Shown in pieces: positions 43,861 to 58,900 of a DNA stretch of 64,000 bases. Each line of letters opens with the position of its first letter. Positions within the stretch are counted from its first letter, which is position 1. Both the position numbers and the translations under genes were made by a program. Below the pieces are notes generated by a model, which saw only the letters and a program-made list of their open reading frames with translations, was not told where the DNA came from and ran no database searches. This stretch comes from Phoronis australis (Eukaryota > Phoronida > Phoronidae): the NCBI GenBank assembly GCA_002633005.1, contig NMRA01000296.1:288399-352398 (forward strand). The letters are read 5' to 3'.

Positions 43861-46400
43861 ACGTAGGTGAAAATTTCCAAGTATTTGACGCCCCCCTCAC
43901 AGCTTGCAACACGTGATGAAGAGTAAATTTTGCTTCTAATTCTGTGACTCTAACTATTGTTGCCTTGTGTCCTGCTGCGTTTAACTCGTAAGTTGCGGAC
44001 GGGTTACATTATAAAATAATTCGACATGTGGATTTGATTTCTTGTCGCCACTACGGAGCAAAGTGCACGGCGCCAGCCGTTGTGTATTCGCCGATTCTGT
44101 ATGCGGTGTATAAGTCCCGTGACAACTAAAATTTGAAACACGTTGTCACCTGTTACCTCGACATTTGTGATTGCCTGCACGGGCTGCGTTGTGCAGAGCA
44201 AGTATCGTGCAACAAAAGGAAACAAGATCACGTAAGTCTTCGCGAGAAATCACCATGCCTTACAAGAAATGCAAGGGAACACACCAGCTTTACTTGCGAG
44301 TGGCTGGCCTGTACGGAATGCTCCTCAATGCTTTTGCTGGAAATGTCCAGGAGTCTGTGTCATGAAAAATGAGTCGGAAATTTAGTTTTACGTACCACTT
44401 AACTATTCCTCAAAATAATTAAAACTCACTTTAGCTTAAGTACAAAATATGTGAAAGTATGCCCAAAACTGCTACTAACTGAGTCAATTTGTATAAATTA
44501 TTTTTAAGCGGTGATTTGAAAATAATTTCATGATTAAACCTTTATTCGGTAATTGTGAAGTGGAGGTGTAAGACCACACTTTTCAATCCTCCTTAGTGCA
44601 ATATTTTTACACGTGCCAGCAATGAGTAGTAAAGTGTGCACTGAACCTGTTACTTTGCTCGGGTTTTCAAATTAAAAACTAATTTCCTACAGATTTCATC
44701 TTAGCTGAGGCTTTATCTCTCTCTGTAAAACAATTAGGTCCTACAAAATCGTCAACTAATGGTTATTACAGGAGTACGTGCTTTACATTCAGTGCCGATG
44801 CTACGTTTTGCAGAGAGTACTTTTGCGAGAACGAAGAAGCTGTCTTTCGTTAGCACTCAGTGCCGAGGCTGTTGGTTGATTTTTATCAATTTCAATTTCG
44901 TATTTCTTTTTTTTAATATCTATCTTCCATGAGTTCCGTCAATTTGATGTTACTACCAGACCGTGCCTCATTCCATACATAAGTAGTGCCTATGTAACTG
45001 TCGAGTATTTTATCGGCCTGTTCACGTGCGCCCAGAATTTGTTAAATGCGCAACTTTGCTGTTATTTCCGACTCATCTATTCTATCCTTGCTCTTTGCGG
45101 GACGGAAGAATATACCGCTAGTTGGAGTGAGTGCCCCCTGTAGAAAAAATAACGACCGCAACACAGTCAAGTGTTCAACAAATTTGGCATACAGTTATGG
45201 AATCGTACAATTATACTCAAATAACCAAAGTTCACTATGTTTGTATGTATGTTTTACAGTTGTTTTATTTAGTATCTGTTCTATCCTGAACTTCTATTAA
45301 AAGCATTTTTTTGAAAAATAATTATAGTAAACTTGTCTCTTACCTGATAAAATGGTCCAGTTTCAAGCACTACTCTATACATGCGTTTCGTTAAAGGAAT
45401 ATCAAATTTAATTAAAAAAGCCATTATTGTAAAGCTAACATCACTAAATTGTACGAAAATCAAATAAATTTTTTATTCTATTTCTGCAACTTTCTAGTTT
45501 TACCGCTCCGTGGGCATAGGTCACGAGTGTACTCAATCATATCCTATCAAAACGATTAAAAGCTGAAGCTAATTATGCTGGTGGGATGTTTTAACTTAGG
45601 CTATGCTTAAAGGATTAGACGTGAGCGCACACTCGAGTATAAAGAAGGTGCCAGTCGCGGGCGCGTCGATCAAGATATTATTATTGTACGAACGTCTCCG
45701 CTGGTATTTAGAGGGAACTTGACTTTAAATACCCGTGTAGTGTCTTTTATGGTCATTATTCACAAACGTATTTCTTCTGTAAGAGTGGCTACAATACACA
45801 TCACGATCGCTGCACAGCGGAAGGTTAATTTCGATAAAAGAGATTTCCCCCCGATACGGCAGTGTTTAATGGGGCGCGTAAATCTATAGTCGCCGTACTG
45901 GCTTATCGTTCATTCATACTTTCGCGAATCATCGCAGGACAAGGACGTAGGAGAGAGTGTGCTGCGGCGAACCTGTTCTCACTCGGGTATTAAACGCGAG
46001 TTAAACACGGAGAAATCCGATCCCTGTCTTCGCTTACACCAGTATTACGATATATCCAAACACCGAGGGAGGGCGATCGTGCTGGGACGATTGTTTTCTA
46101 TAAGCAAACTCGATGAATTAAAAAGCCTTTCAGCGGAGTACATATTGATGTTAAAGGAAACATAGTGAATAGTACCGCCGAGGTGTTACGAAGATCTTTT
46201 GACGAGGTGCGACGATAGGAAATGATTCTTAAGTTTAGTTACGACCGTTCCTGAAATGGTGCGCGTTTTCTTTGGATATTGTTATTGTGTAGCTCAGTTC
46301 TAACACGAATGGTGTCTGATTCATTCAGCGTCAAGTGGCCAGCCATTGATATGGTTTAATTTGGTTTTAATACGATCGGGGATCACACACGCGCAGGAAA
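43861..46400. other. Intergenic upstream of the matrix-protein gene
   Basis: No coding exon recognised. Becomes richer in CpG from about 45600, fitting a promoter near 46400. Confidence 0.4.
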
Positions 46401-46407
46401 CTCAAGG

Positions 46408-46424
46408 ACTACGTATCCCAGAAT
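46408..46424 (+). promoter_or_regulatory. ZNF143/SBS-like promoter motif
   Basis: ACTACGTATCCCAGAAT resembles the vertebrate ZNF143 (Staf) site, ACTACAATTCCCAGAATGC. It lies about 45 bases before the start codon in a CpG-rich stretch (CTCTCGCGGCGACGTTGCGC), as expected for a promoter-proximal site. Confidence 0.45.
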
Positions 46425-46467
46425 CTCTCGCGGCGACGTTGCGCGATCGCATTTTTCCCGCTGAATT

Positions 46468-46957
46468 ATGGAAAAGCACAGGATGCAATATAATGGGAGG
46501 TGGATGAATATTTTTACATTTTGGAGGATATTTATTGTTGTGTTAACATTTTCGGAGCTGACGAAAGGGTGCATTTTGCTTCTCAACGGGTGGCAACCTC
46601 TTCCAGCGCCAAAACGGGCCGCACTAGCAGATATTGTGGTGTCCGCAATCGCGAGAAGAACTTTCAAGGATGTCCGCACTGAAGCCGACACGTACTCGGC
46701 AGAGTTTTACGTGTTCACGGTTCTCAAAGGTCATAAGTTAATGAAAAAAATTCCCAACAATTCTCTACATCCTAATATTTACAACGTGAGCAACTTTGGT
46801 GATAAACCCATGTGCTACGCCGATGTTAATAGTGGAAATTCATATATTTTATTTCTAACGACTTTCAACGGTGGCCTGTCCGCAAAATATGACGATGTGT
46901 TTGGAGCAACCATAGACTATTCGTTTGATTTGGAGTCGAAAACATTAGAGTCACTGG
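46468..46957 (+). CDS. Exon 1: signal peptide and agrin NtA-like domain
   Basis: Start at 46468 or at in-frame methionines 6 or 13; NIFTFWRIFIVVLTF is the signal core, with cleavage probably before GC at residue 35. The domain shows YSAEFYVFTVLKGHKLMKKI and NVSNFGDKPMCYADVNSGNS, paralleling agrin NtA YSCKVRVWRYLKGKDIV and GGFGDPLICDNQVSTGD. The two cysteines (residue 35 and the one in PMCYAD) match the agrin NtA disulfide positions. Two N-glycosylation sequons (NNS, NVS). Donor G|GTGAGT, phase 1. Confidence 0.8.
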
Positions 46958-49900
46958 GTGAGTAACCGAGTTATCGCCATTGTTCTGTTTACCAGTTGAT
47001 TACCCTCTGATTTCTAGCATCGACTGTTTGTAGCTAAGACTAACCTCTTCAGTTACGTTTCCTAAACAAAACAACTGCATCTCACATCTCACATCAACGT
47101 ATACATATATCTGCAACGATTGAAGACGAAAGCCCAAAATCTACACATGAATTTTTCTGAGTGCCGACTTCACTAGGAAATGTTTGTACTCGGTGAGTTT
47201 TGAAGGTGATGCGAAACATTTTGCAGCCCTTTCGTGAAAATGAACGTAAACTATGTTATTTACTTGTGTCGAATTGCTGAAGCGTAAGGCGTCGGTCATT
47301 TTTACTACTAATGACCCAGAGGCGGAGAGACAGGGGTCGTTGGAGAGATTTTAGACACATTTTAAACTACATTACTTTTTTAACCTCTAGCTTGTTCTAG
47401 CGTGTTCCAAACTTAATTTCAATTATCAGCCCCTCCAAAGCGGTAAAATTTCAGACTTTAAATTTCATTTTAATCGGGAAAATGTGTACGTTTTTAGTTT
47501 GGCGAAGAAATTGACGAAGAAATTGCTTTAACAGGAGGGCTGGAAATTCACTATCTTCTTTGTAATGCGAAGTCCGGATTAAAGAGATAATCTGTTTAAC
47601 ATTACACAACGATATAAACACTGCGTTATCAGTTCGGGCAGCAGCCATGCCAAGTATCCAAGCCTCTTTTTCGACGCATACTGCAATTAACACCGTAATA
47701 TCGAGGAATACGAATTTTGTAAGAACGCAGTAACTAAATTATTAAATAACAAATTTTCAATAAAGTAATAAATGTGACATCCATGATTGCTAAAATTGAT
47801 CTTTGAAAAAATTGTTCGACAAGTCAACAACAACGCAAATAAAAAAACATAAATACGCCGGAAATTGAATGATTCTCTGGAAAGAATGCACAGATTTTCA
47901 AATGCGACAGCAAATATATGAAGCACGGGCAAATGTTGGTTTCATTCTTAATCGCGGAAGATCAAGGAAATGGTACAAACGTTTTTACGGAATATAGATA
48001 TTGAAAACATTACTATAAACACAAAAGAACTATCAGCCCTGGGCTACTGCTATCGCAGCGATAGCAGTCGTCTCCAAGCAGGCTGTTTTCTCGAGCACAA
48101 AGCATTGTAGTTAGCAAACTTAAAAACCGGTTGCTTTTTAATCTGGATTTTCATTTTTTTAATTCCATGCTGCTATAACAAAAAATCGTTTATTTCCTAC
48201 AAAAACAATTCATTGGTTAAATTCAACTAAAGGTGAGTTATAAAACAGTCGTGGTACGAACGTGGAAATAAATTTCATGATTAAACTTAATGCTATGCTG
48301 CTAAATTTCTTTCGCGAAATATTACGTAAAGCGATCAAGATTCCAACTTATAAATAATCTATCACTCACCTAAAACCCTTTCATCACTAACTGTCCATTA
48401 TGATTAACGGAGCATCAAACATAAGATTCCAAATTTTACACGCTCGCTTCAAATCATTCGTCAATAATACCACTTTGCAACGAAACTGTTACACTGTCAT
48501 TGAGAACAATCCATGTTTACTGCAGTCGCGCAAAAGTACAACAAAAAATTCTATACACGCCACGCGGACTATAGAGCGATACTCCGCTTTTCGAGGGGCA
48601 TTAAATCCTCTTTAGAATAGACTGAGATGAGGAGTATTAACAATTTGTTCATTCGATTCAAGTGAGGATATACCCTGAATAGACGAATGCCACCCACAAT
48701 TAGCAGAAACTAAAAATCTTCAAGGTTTATGATGTTCTCAATGCGCAACTTGCTATTGATAATTTACAGGTGCAGGCAATGTCAACGCACTGTACCCCTA
48801 AACACACACAGCAGCCATCCTTCGTGTTTTTCATGCGTTTACCTTTTGAACAAGTCATACACGAATATGTTAGAATCTTTGTTATAAAGTTCTGAACGGA
48901 ATCAGTCGGAAGCGAAGGGTCGAGGAGGGTGAGTGGGGTAACAGTGTAGATGTCAAAGTTTACAGTCGATGAGAACAACTTGTTAGGGATGTCTGAGACA
49001 AGACGTTCAATTGAAGAGATTTTAGAAAAAGGGTTTTCAACGTGGGCAAAGCAACAGGGTAGTCAACTCATCTGTCACGGTCCCTCCGCATGCGCAGACG
49101 ACAGCAAAAGCTGAGGAAATAACCACATCTGTGTAGATCACGTAGACATTATGGGAATGAGTTTGTACATGTTGTGGCCCTTGGCACATTCTTTTCAAGA
49201 GTCCGCGAGAGACTCAGTCACTTACTCTGTGTTCTAACGTTTTTAGGACAGTGGAGGCGTGGTTCCAAAGTAGGTGTCTATAAGTTCCAGACTCTTTCCG
49301 TGCACAATCAGTTTTGCCTCGATTGCAACAGAGAAAATCATGCCTCTGTGTCTATTCATGGCCATGATCGTGGATCCGCACCTACAACGAGGTATTCATT
49401 GTGTACCTTACACAGCCTTGTGACATTGTGTAAAGCCGAAGAATCTAACCTAGCTCATATATCATCTCTTAATACACGACCCTCACAAATCCAGCGTGAC
49501 GGAACGGTTGATGCCTTCCGTTTGATGGAAAAAATGTTCTGCTATGGGCTTCCGTTTTCAAGTAATACGTAGGCTGAGCCCGTGTAGCTTATGGTGTAGA
49601 TAGGAGTTATAACATTTCGCTAACTAGATAAATCGTACACAGCAATTTCAATGAATTCTAGGCTCATATTGGAGGCACGCAGAAAATTATCACACATTTC
49701 AGTAATGCAAGTTTGTGATTTTATGTTCCTTGTACGAGGTCTTATCAAACTACCAATCTGTTTTATTGCTGAACACAGGAGATCAGAGTTCGTAGAGGCC
49801 AAGTTTCTAACTCTAAGACGACAAAATGCTCGTTCTGTTCGGAATGCAAACGAGCCACGATTTCTTATGATGTTGAAGACAACTCAGCGCTATTTACTAT

Positions 49901-52900
49901 GTTTCGTTTTTTCTTCGATTCGATGAGATGTGCAAAAAGTTTGATCACCGAAATATCAGAAAGCTGCGTAATGAGTCGGCCCAGGTGAAACTACAACGTC
50001 ATATTTTTCAATGAAATATTAACACCAGGCGTCGTTGTATTCAAATTAACCTCCATGCACGCTTTAAATCAAGTCAACTGTTTAATTATTTTTCTAGACC
50101 AAGAATTCGCACTTCGTGAAATGCCAATTAATCTATACTTAATAGTATTTACAGAGAGCCTATCCTCCAACTAATGCGTTAAAAGACTATTCGGGTGTAG
50201 TTACTCGCAAGAGTAGTTTTGACAACCGGCTCTTTCATTGGATAGGTCCAAATGGCTTTTCAGGTGCCCACAGTGTAATGAATCTCCGTTCAGTGAGTCG
50301 ACTGTTCTGAGAACAATGTCGAGCTAACCAAAGACACCGGAGTTATCCTTCACATAAACAAAATCACAACGCTATCACTCGGTGAGCTATTATAAGCTCG
50401 ACTTAATACACTTTTGAACGATTACTGAAACTCTCGTCTGTGCAACCATACCTTTCCGATCCATCCTACATCACGATATGGTAGGTCCTACATCTGAGTA
50501 GTACATAACATTCCATAGACCAAATGAGAAATTTTCAGCCGTTTTCTTTCTAAACGAGTGTTTTCGCGAACTCTCTGCAGTGACATGGAATTGAAAGCAA
50601 CGGTGAATTTTCTGATTTGCGAAGATTTTCCTGCCTCAACCCCCTCTAATGATAACATGCGATTAAAGAAGGAAGCTTATTGTTTTATCAGCTCATAATT
50701 AAATAATCTCACGATATTGGTGTTTGCGAAGGTATTTCTCTTGAGCAATGGGTAACGTTCTATGTATGTTCTGAATTCCAGACTATTTGGTCCATCGTCA
50801 AAATGGGAATCGGTGATTTCTAACGAAATCTAAGAAACACATCGTATTTTTATAGCTCTGGCTAAAGCTATCAACTTCAGGAAGTCTATTCTAACCAACT
50901 ACTTATTATTCCCAAAATGCGTTTTTCTAGTCTAAAATTGGTCGTGTACGTGTCCTTTTAATACAGTGGATCAACGCTCCTAAATTACACATGATAAAAC
51001 CTTTCGAGTTCGTCGATTTGTGATATTCGTTTACAAGACCGACGTCTGGCAACAATAAGTACACATAAGAAATAATAATAATAACGCCGTGGCCGACAAT
51101 TCATATGTAACAATTTGACATAAGTAAGAAGTGGTTGTCGGTAAAATATTAAAACGACCAAAATTTTCGGGTGTCTCTGCCCTTCATTTGTGACGTAAGC
51201 GCTCACATACTACGTACTAACGCAGTGACACCGTCGATGAACTTCAGTGCAAATGTAGACGAGAAATTCCTGAAGTTATGCGAAAAAGCCCACCCTGAAA
51301 TACCATCACTCCCATTCTACGGTATTTACCCACAATGGGTAAAACGCCTGTCCTGTTTCTTCACATGCGAATGCACACGTCACTATCTCCTATCCTAATT
51401 ATTATGTAATTCATCCTCGCACAAAGGCAATTATCAACGTCTGCTCTGCTTCCTTTGTTAATCAACTCAGACGTGACTTAAGTGTTCGAAAACTAAGTCA
51501 TTCCTGCAGTGTATTGTCTTCCTCCACGAAAGGGGAAAATTCAATCCAAGGTGGGCCTACTGACGGGGATAGATGTTTTCTTTAAGTGGAAGACCCATCC
51601 AAGCTTGTCTTTTCTCAGGTTGCACTCCACACTCCAAAGTAACATTATTTTAACCGAACATGTCAAGCAACCCAATTTATTTGTCGCACCGAACTACAAA
51701 GTTACAATTTCTATAGAATACATGAAGTAACGCAATTTCTTGTTCTTAAATCTTCTCAAAAAACCGAAAGAACATAAATTTCTGAAATAAGCATGTTAAA
51801 TCAATTAAAAACGATTTTTTGTACAAAGTACGATCGCGAAAACACACCGAGAACATTAAATACATGTATTTGTTTGGCAGCCTCAGGCTAGGTGACCAAC
51901 TCGATGTTGAATCCCGAGGCAGTGCCTTGTCGCCCGCATCGCGTGTGGAAGAGTTCCAGCAATGAAATTTGGGGTTTTATTCAACCCAGCCCGAACGAAT
52001 AAATTGGTACAAATTGAGCGAAAGGACTCGGGCGACGAACGCATTGTGCGGGCGACGTAGCCCGGGGGTACTGTATCGGCTGATCAACATTCGTATTCTA
52101 GTCGTGCCTGTAACTGCCTTAACCAGTTTTCAAAGAAAAACGGTCATTCGCTTTTAAGAGGGTGGTTAATTCTCAGAGAACGGAACCCATGCAGAACCAG
52201 TTTTCTCGCTCACTGCTTCCATATTGGAGTCGATCGTCGAAAAACAGTACCTGATATCACAAGAACGACAGGTATTACACGAATTCAGGTTAAGATATCA
52301 AATGCACCTCACCTGCAGATAACAGCCGGTGGTCCCTGTCAATATAGTGACGTAACAAAGAATACGAACGACATTTAGAAAGTGATTTGCTGACGGATGC
52401 CCACTCGAATAAATAACTAACTGAAAGTGTACAGGTACGAAATTTATCTACCAGTGCTTTGCTTACTCCCGGTTCGGTTTTGGTTGTGGCTTAAAAGTTA
52501 AAAACTTTTATTATAATTCATATATTTTTGTGTTATTTTTGAGTTATTTTTGTGTACATTCTTCAGCAAAAAGTTAAACTTGTTTCCATTCTACATGCCA
52601 TAAAACGAAAAGCGAGAATCGTAAACTACCGTTAAAGGTTATTGTATTGCAATGATATAGGGAGTCCTTGTCGATTTTCGGAGTGACAGACAATATTGAA
52701 AAAGCTTACCCTCATCGCCGCTGAAACGATGGGCCAACTACGTAACTACACATTTGAGAAAATGTCAGTAGCAGCGCCACCCAAACTGAATGTTATTAAC
52801 GAGACTCTCCATTCCGTGTGGGTCAGTCATTTGTAATGAGAATATTGCTTGTGGCTAACATTAACTTATGACATAGCCAAACATGGATTCCGACTGAGAT

Positions 52901-55900
52901 TGCCCTTAATAGGTACCTCTTTAATTACTGTGTTAATTAAAGACCAGGAGGTAGTGCCAAACATTCAAGAATGATTAGAAATTTACCCGATCATAAATGT
53001 CACCAGTCCAGTGATTCGACTAAGTGACCCGCGGGCTGTTTACACGACTATGTGGCTACGGCGTCTCGAATTTAACCAAGAACATTCACCGACAGGGCAT
53101 CTGACCATGGGGTGTGTGCCAAGCGTAAGTACGCTGACCTACGAAACAAGCTTCAAACAAACTCCGTCCCGATTTTGACAGCCAGAAACTCAAAAACAAA
53201 GCATTCAACAATAGGTTTTGGACCGTGCGTATAAACATTTTGGTAATTGATTAATCAAAGGCAGACGTCCGTATGACCCACTTAATCAATTTACCTTTGC
53301 TTGAAAAGTTTTCACAACGGGAAGTATTATGATCTGTTACGAAACAGCAGAATATAGTAAACCTGTATCCTTTTTGTTAAATACCTGCTGATGAAGTCAC
53401 CGCCAACTATTGAACTGTTTATTCACGGTGACAGGCCGAGGAAAACGGGCACCACTGAGAGACGAGGGCATAAACGCATTTCATATTGGGCGTCCTTTTT
53501 AACGCCACTGATTGTTTGAAATCATCACTGGAACTGAATTACGTAAGGAGACGGGAACGCATTGCAAAAACACAAGATTCAAACGTACTGTCGCCGTGAC
53601 ATGCCAACATCTCTAAAATAACAGTAGTAAGGATTTAGCCAATGAGATTACGTAACTCATTGGGTTTAGCTTTGATTCCATTACAGCGTTAATGGGACAT
53701 TATCGGAGAGAAAAATGAATTTCTGAGATCATCGCCAGCGCAGAATCAAACCAGTAACCCCCACGGTCGCAGTCTAGTGTCTAGCGAAAACAAACCCCAC
53801 TCGCAGATTATTTTAAGCGTATTTAAGTGGTGAGTTAAAAGTCACCGGTTTTGATTCTACCAAATGTCTGGCAGACAAGAAATGAACTGTACTAAAACCA
53901 CAAAAGCATTAACGGATTTTTTGTTTTACAGCTCTATTCAAAGCTAATAGCTTCAAGAAGACTATCCCATCCAACAATAATTCCAAAAGTTCGTTTTCGG
54001 CCGTGAAACTGATGATATTCCTTTAAATTAGTTAATAATTCACCTTCAGAATAAAAACTTGAACCGTGTATTTCATCGCAGCTTTCAATTACCAAATTTT
54101 CCTTTTGATAGCTCAATTGTGCAAAACACCAAAGCCACGTTGATTTCAAAATCGTTTTCCACGAATATGTCATGAAACACGCATTCGACATGGACATGAC
54201 CACAAGACACATGGGGCTGAACAAATGAAATTGATTTAATTTAAATCTGAAGTTCTTCAAATTCTTTCCGTCTATCCTTAAAACACCCAATTAAATAGTC
54301 ATTGCTAAACGTACGTCTTCGATAGTTTCCTGTAAACGCAAGAATATCTATGTAATTGAATCAAATAACAGTTGTCCGGCGGTAATCGAAACCAGTATTT
54401 ACATGTGGCTCTAAACAAAATATCGCGAAGAATTCGAGGTTAGAGGCTATTCAATGATGTGTTTAAACTATGCGGATATGTTGCGATATTTTGTCGAAAT
54501 GTGTACTCATTTAGAGCCTCTGTCGAGATATTGAGGAGCTATAGACCACATGGCTCGTTTTGTCTGCAGCTTTAAAAAGTCATCGAAGAGGTAGTCGTTT
54601 ATCGCTTGATCACTTCTCCTTATGTGGTTCTATTTCTGTAACTGAAAATTACACTTTAAAATACAACTATTATTAGAAGTTTTCAGTAAGTAGACATCCC
54701 TGAAGCACTCCTCTGAACACAAAATTACAGTTATGTAAACGGGTATTGTTCATAAATGATTATTTCTTAACTTTTAGTCTTCAACATTAATTAATTGCGT
54801 AGTGATATTTTCATTACATTTCGAAGTAAATCCTGAGTGATCAGGGTAATCGTTGTCATGCCAAATTTAGAGCTGTGTGTTCGTTGGATTTTTAAGTTAT
54901 ATTTCAACTTATTGCTAATTTGATGCAAAAACAAATCTCGGCAGCAAATCATACTGGTCAAAACTGATTCACTCAAATTCACATATCATCGAATGAAGAC
55001 AAACTTTATGTATGCGCAAGAGTAGCCAGAAAGCGCGTTTGTCAGGGAAACTTATTTACCGTGACACTAGCGCGAGTTGAGAGTCCATGAAACTGAGACT
55101 ACCGGATCCGTGAGCCGGATTTATAAGTGAGAAGATATGAGTAGACAGACGTGTTGTTTCCCTTTTTAAAATCATGTACTCCAATCCGTTTTTGCAGGTT
55201 GGAAACCCTGGGCGGAATGGACGTCTTGTAGCGCCACGTGCGGCGGAGGCATACAAACTCGACAGCGAGAATGCACGAAGAAAAACAGGAAGAAATGTGA
55301 TGGAACTTTTGCTGAACAGAGAAAGTGTAACAGCTTTCGATGCAGAGGTGAGATTACGCCTAAGCCCATTCAGTTAGCCCGTAACCCTTTCATTGAAATC
55401 ATGTAGCTCTCTTCCTCTCGTTTTGTCCTGTTGTCAAGTTTTCCATCCATCAAACTAAAATCGGTTTACCCATTCCTTGCTTGTGAGTTGTGATGCATTC
55501 ATAAGTTCGTAAGAGCTCGTAATTCCGAGCGTAAGATTGTAAAATATCGCATACAATTTCTTAGGCGGAAATTTCTTTTTACGGGTCACATGAAAATGGC
55601 TAGCTTGGAGCCTTTGAAAGCAGAATTAATACTTTTCTAAGAGCTAAAGTATTTACATAATATTACTGCCCTCGATCAAACGCAATGCAGACATTGGATG
55701 ACGTCACGGACGCGTAAACCTCACAAATTAATATAAAACTCATTTGCTTTTAGCTAGTCTCTGACGCGCGTGAGCTTAATTAACGGACCATTAACAAAGT
55801 GCCTACGTGTTTCATGTTCAGTGGTCTTTGGACTGTGGAGTAACGTTCGAGAAACAGGCCTGCACATATTTTACGATGCATTATGGTGTGAAAACCTACA

Positions 55901-58900
55901 TCAAAATACTTGTTTTCCTTTATAAACTCTTCTGCTATTGGTCGTCTATATTTCAATTATGTTGGAAAGATTTTAACTTTTACTCATTCAGGATAGCTTT
56001 CTCAGATAAAACGTCGTGACAGAATTGTTATGCATGTTTATATGAATTTATGTATGTTTGTATGTATGTCTTTGTTTATATGCATGTATGTATGTGTGTA
56101 TGTATGTATGTATGTATGTATGTATGTATGTATGCGTGTGCGTATGTTTGTATGTATGTCTTTGTGTATATGCATGTATGTATGTGTGTATGTATGTATG
56201 TATGTGTGTGCGTATGTTTGTATGTATGTTCGTTTTTACGTATGTGTGTATGCCAGTGAGTACTGTATGTGCGTATGTATGTATGTTTTTATGTACGTAT
56301 GCATGCAGGTATATATATTATATACATTAACAGATACATTAATTTGCATACTGTATCTAACCGACGAGCTATTGCAACATAAAACATTTCAGTCGTCCCA
56401 GCCATGAAAGTAACAAATATACCATTGATTTCATATTTGCTAATCAAAACAAAAAGGTGTTAACTTTATTAGTTGTGATCTAAATCGACAAAATGCATTG
56501 GCCCAAACCCATTAGCTCAACATGGTACACACTCGTATGCTTCCAACTTATAGCAGTCGCTCAATAGCAGGTTACAGTAGCTAAAACTAACAATGCGATT
56601 GCTAAACGGATAATGAAAGCATAACTATACGCTCTGCCTTTAGGGTGTAACTTGATTCTTATCAATTTGTTTTTATAAAAGAAGTCTTCACGCCTTGATA
56701 GGAATGTTGATACCGTAATATTTATGTTGCAAAAAGAAATATTTATTACAGGTTGTTTTATTTTCGTCGTCGCTCAAAGCTTTTTATAAACACAATATTG
56801 CCTCAATAAATTCCGCAAGGCGTGTTTAATTACATATGGGACTCGAACACACTAAATTGTACTTGCTTCGGCCGATTTGTTCTGTTATCATATAATACTT
56901 TAATAGTTTGTGGGTCAAATGCCAGTTATGATTATATTTCATTTGTCAACAAACAAACGAACAGTCAAACGATATAGTAAATCGACAGGAGACAAGTTTG
57001 TCGTTCAAGTCTCCGCATGTACGAGATGTGATTATTCTTGGACTATGCTTTTCGTTATGACCTATAACTTTATCGTGAACGTACATTTTACGATTTACAG
57101 GCCGGGAGTGCTCCTTTACTTTAGGATTTGGTTTATATTTTTGTTCAACGTATGTCCCGTAAAGTACAAGTGACTTCCGGCCTTTGTTTTGAAGACTGGA
57201 TGCTGCAGGCATGAATAGACCATGGCTGAGAAAAAAAATCAATTTATAAGAATAAAAACATGTACAATAACAAAAAATGATTTTTCGTCTATTTTTGTTG
57301 ATGAACGTTTCCGCGAAATCTTCTCATTTTGTCGGTTCAACATCCCGCTATTACCGGAACGATATCAAATATTAGCATTATCAGTATTTATACTGCGCGC
57401 AGTTGAGGTCACTATACAAACGTGTCGGAAACAGGTATGCAAATAAAATTTTTAGGAAAACAGCACGCACGGGGATTAAGCAATGCTTATTAACACACAG
57501 ATATTAAATCAACGACAACATCTTAAAAGTTCGTTTCAACGGGTTCAACAAAAACAGGGATGCGAATTGTTTGTATGTCGTTGCCACAACACGGAACGAA
57601 CTGAATACTTGCTGGCATTTCGACATCATTTCACAAAACGACAATTTACCACAAAGCTAACAATTTTGATTTACCAACTATCTGGCATAATCTTTACGAG
57701 TCGTTTCTTCGCTGTAAAAAGTCCATTACACGTTCGTTCGCAGATGAACCGGGGGTTATAGAAATTGTACGAGATATCATCGAGCAATTTGCCCGGTTGA
57801 CGGGTCTTAATATTGCTCCGCCCGAAATATGATACTACAAGGATTGCAACTATTTGCAACAAATTTGTCTTTTATTACCAGTGCACGGATAAACGTCCAG
57901 TCTTTTGAATCGTTTTTCAACCAGGACACAATCTGAAGGGCTTTAAAAGCTTTGATTGACATATGCTCTTTGTAAGGGGTGTAGTCAAGCTTTTACGACC
58001 AGTTTGCACTGATCCCAGCATCGAAAACCGAGCGTACAAAGCTTTAACACCTTCAAGCGAATCATAGGAAGGCCTGCCGCATATTGTTGGATCACTGTGA
58101 CAGTGACCAGTGGTGGAAACAACACAATTTCATAACTATTAGGGACTGTCACAAATGTTCGTCAATTTGCCCCAAGTTCCCGCATGTGTATAATGAACTC
58201 GTTTGTGAACCAAATGCCGATGGTCTGTAAAATGCACGAAGTGATCTATCCGAGACTGTTGCCTGTAACAAGCATACTACCGGTACAACAAATATAACAA
58301 CACAGAACAATGAGCCAATTTGCTCCTAACAGAATGCCAGCACAGTTGCTCATCTTCTCAACACTATTTGTTTTTCATCGTGTGTAGAGACGCAACAGTG
58401 CCATTATATGTATTCCGTGCAGTCATCCATTCGCCAGGAGCGCATGCGAAATTCCGTTGTGGCCAGTTCACAACTGTTTATGATTATTAGAAATCTGGTT
58501 TCACTTTTATAGAATAAAGTGTTTATGTTAAAGGCCATTTATCGTGACGGTTTGATATCATATACCACAACAGAGGGCCGGGCTAAGTCTAGAAGTTGTT
58601 CGCTGCCCAGTATTTTCGCGTCCATCAGACAAGGAATATTTTTCCCACAGACTTATAGGAATCACTATCCGCGGTGGGCCTTAAACATTGCAGAAAACTA
58701 GCAAGCTGCTAAGACGATGTTGATTATGTATCATTTACAATTTAGTGAAATTTTCCCTTTGACCATGTTTATCAGTAAGTAAATAAATAAAATAAACGAA
58801 TTAATTAGTCATTGATTAATTCACCGACTAAAAGAAAATGATTTTAATCACACACTACGAACTGACTCATGCGATCACAAAAATGTATTCACTCATCGAT

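Noticed and set aside
49174-49572. 132-codon frame as a gene of its own
   Set aside because: No domain, no homologue recalled, and it lies inside intron 1 of the matrix gene; more likely chance or an eroded repeat.
56030-56407. Long Cys/Met/Tyr-rich open frames in three frames
   Set aside because: They are translations of a TATG microsatellite; all three frames stay open because the repeat lacks stops.
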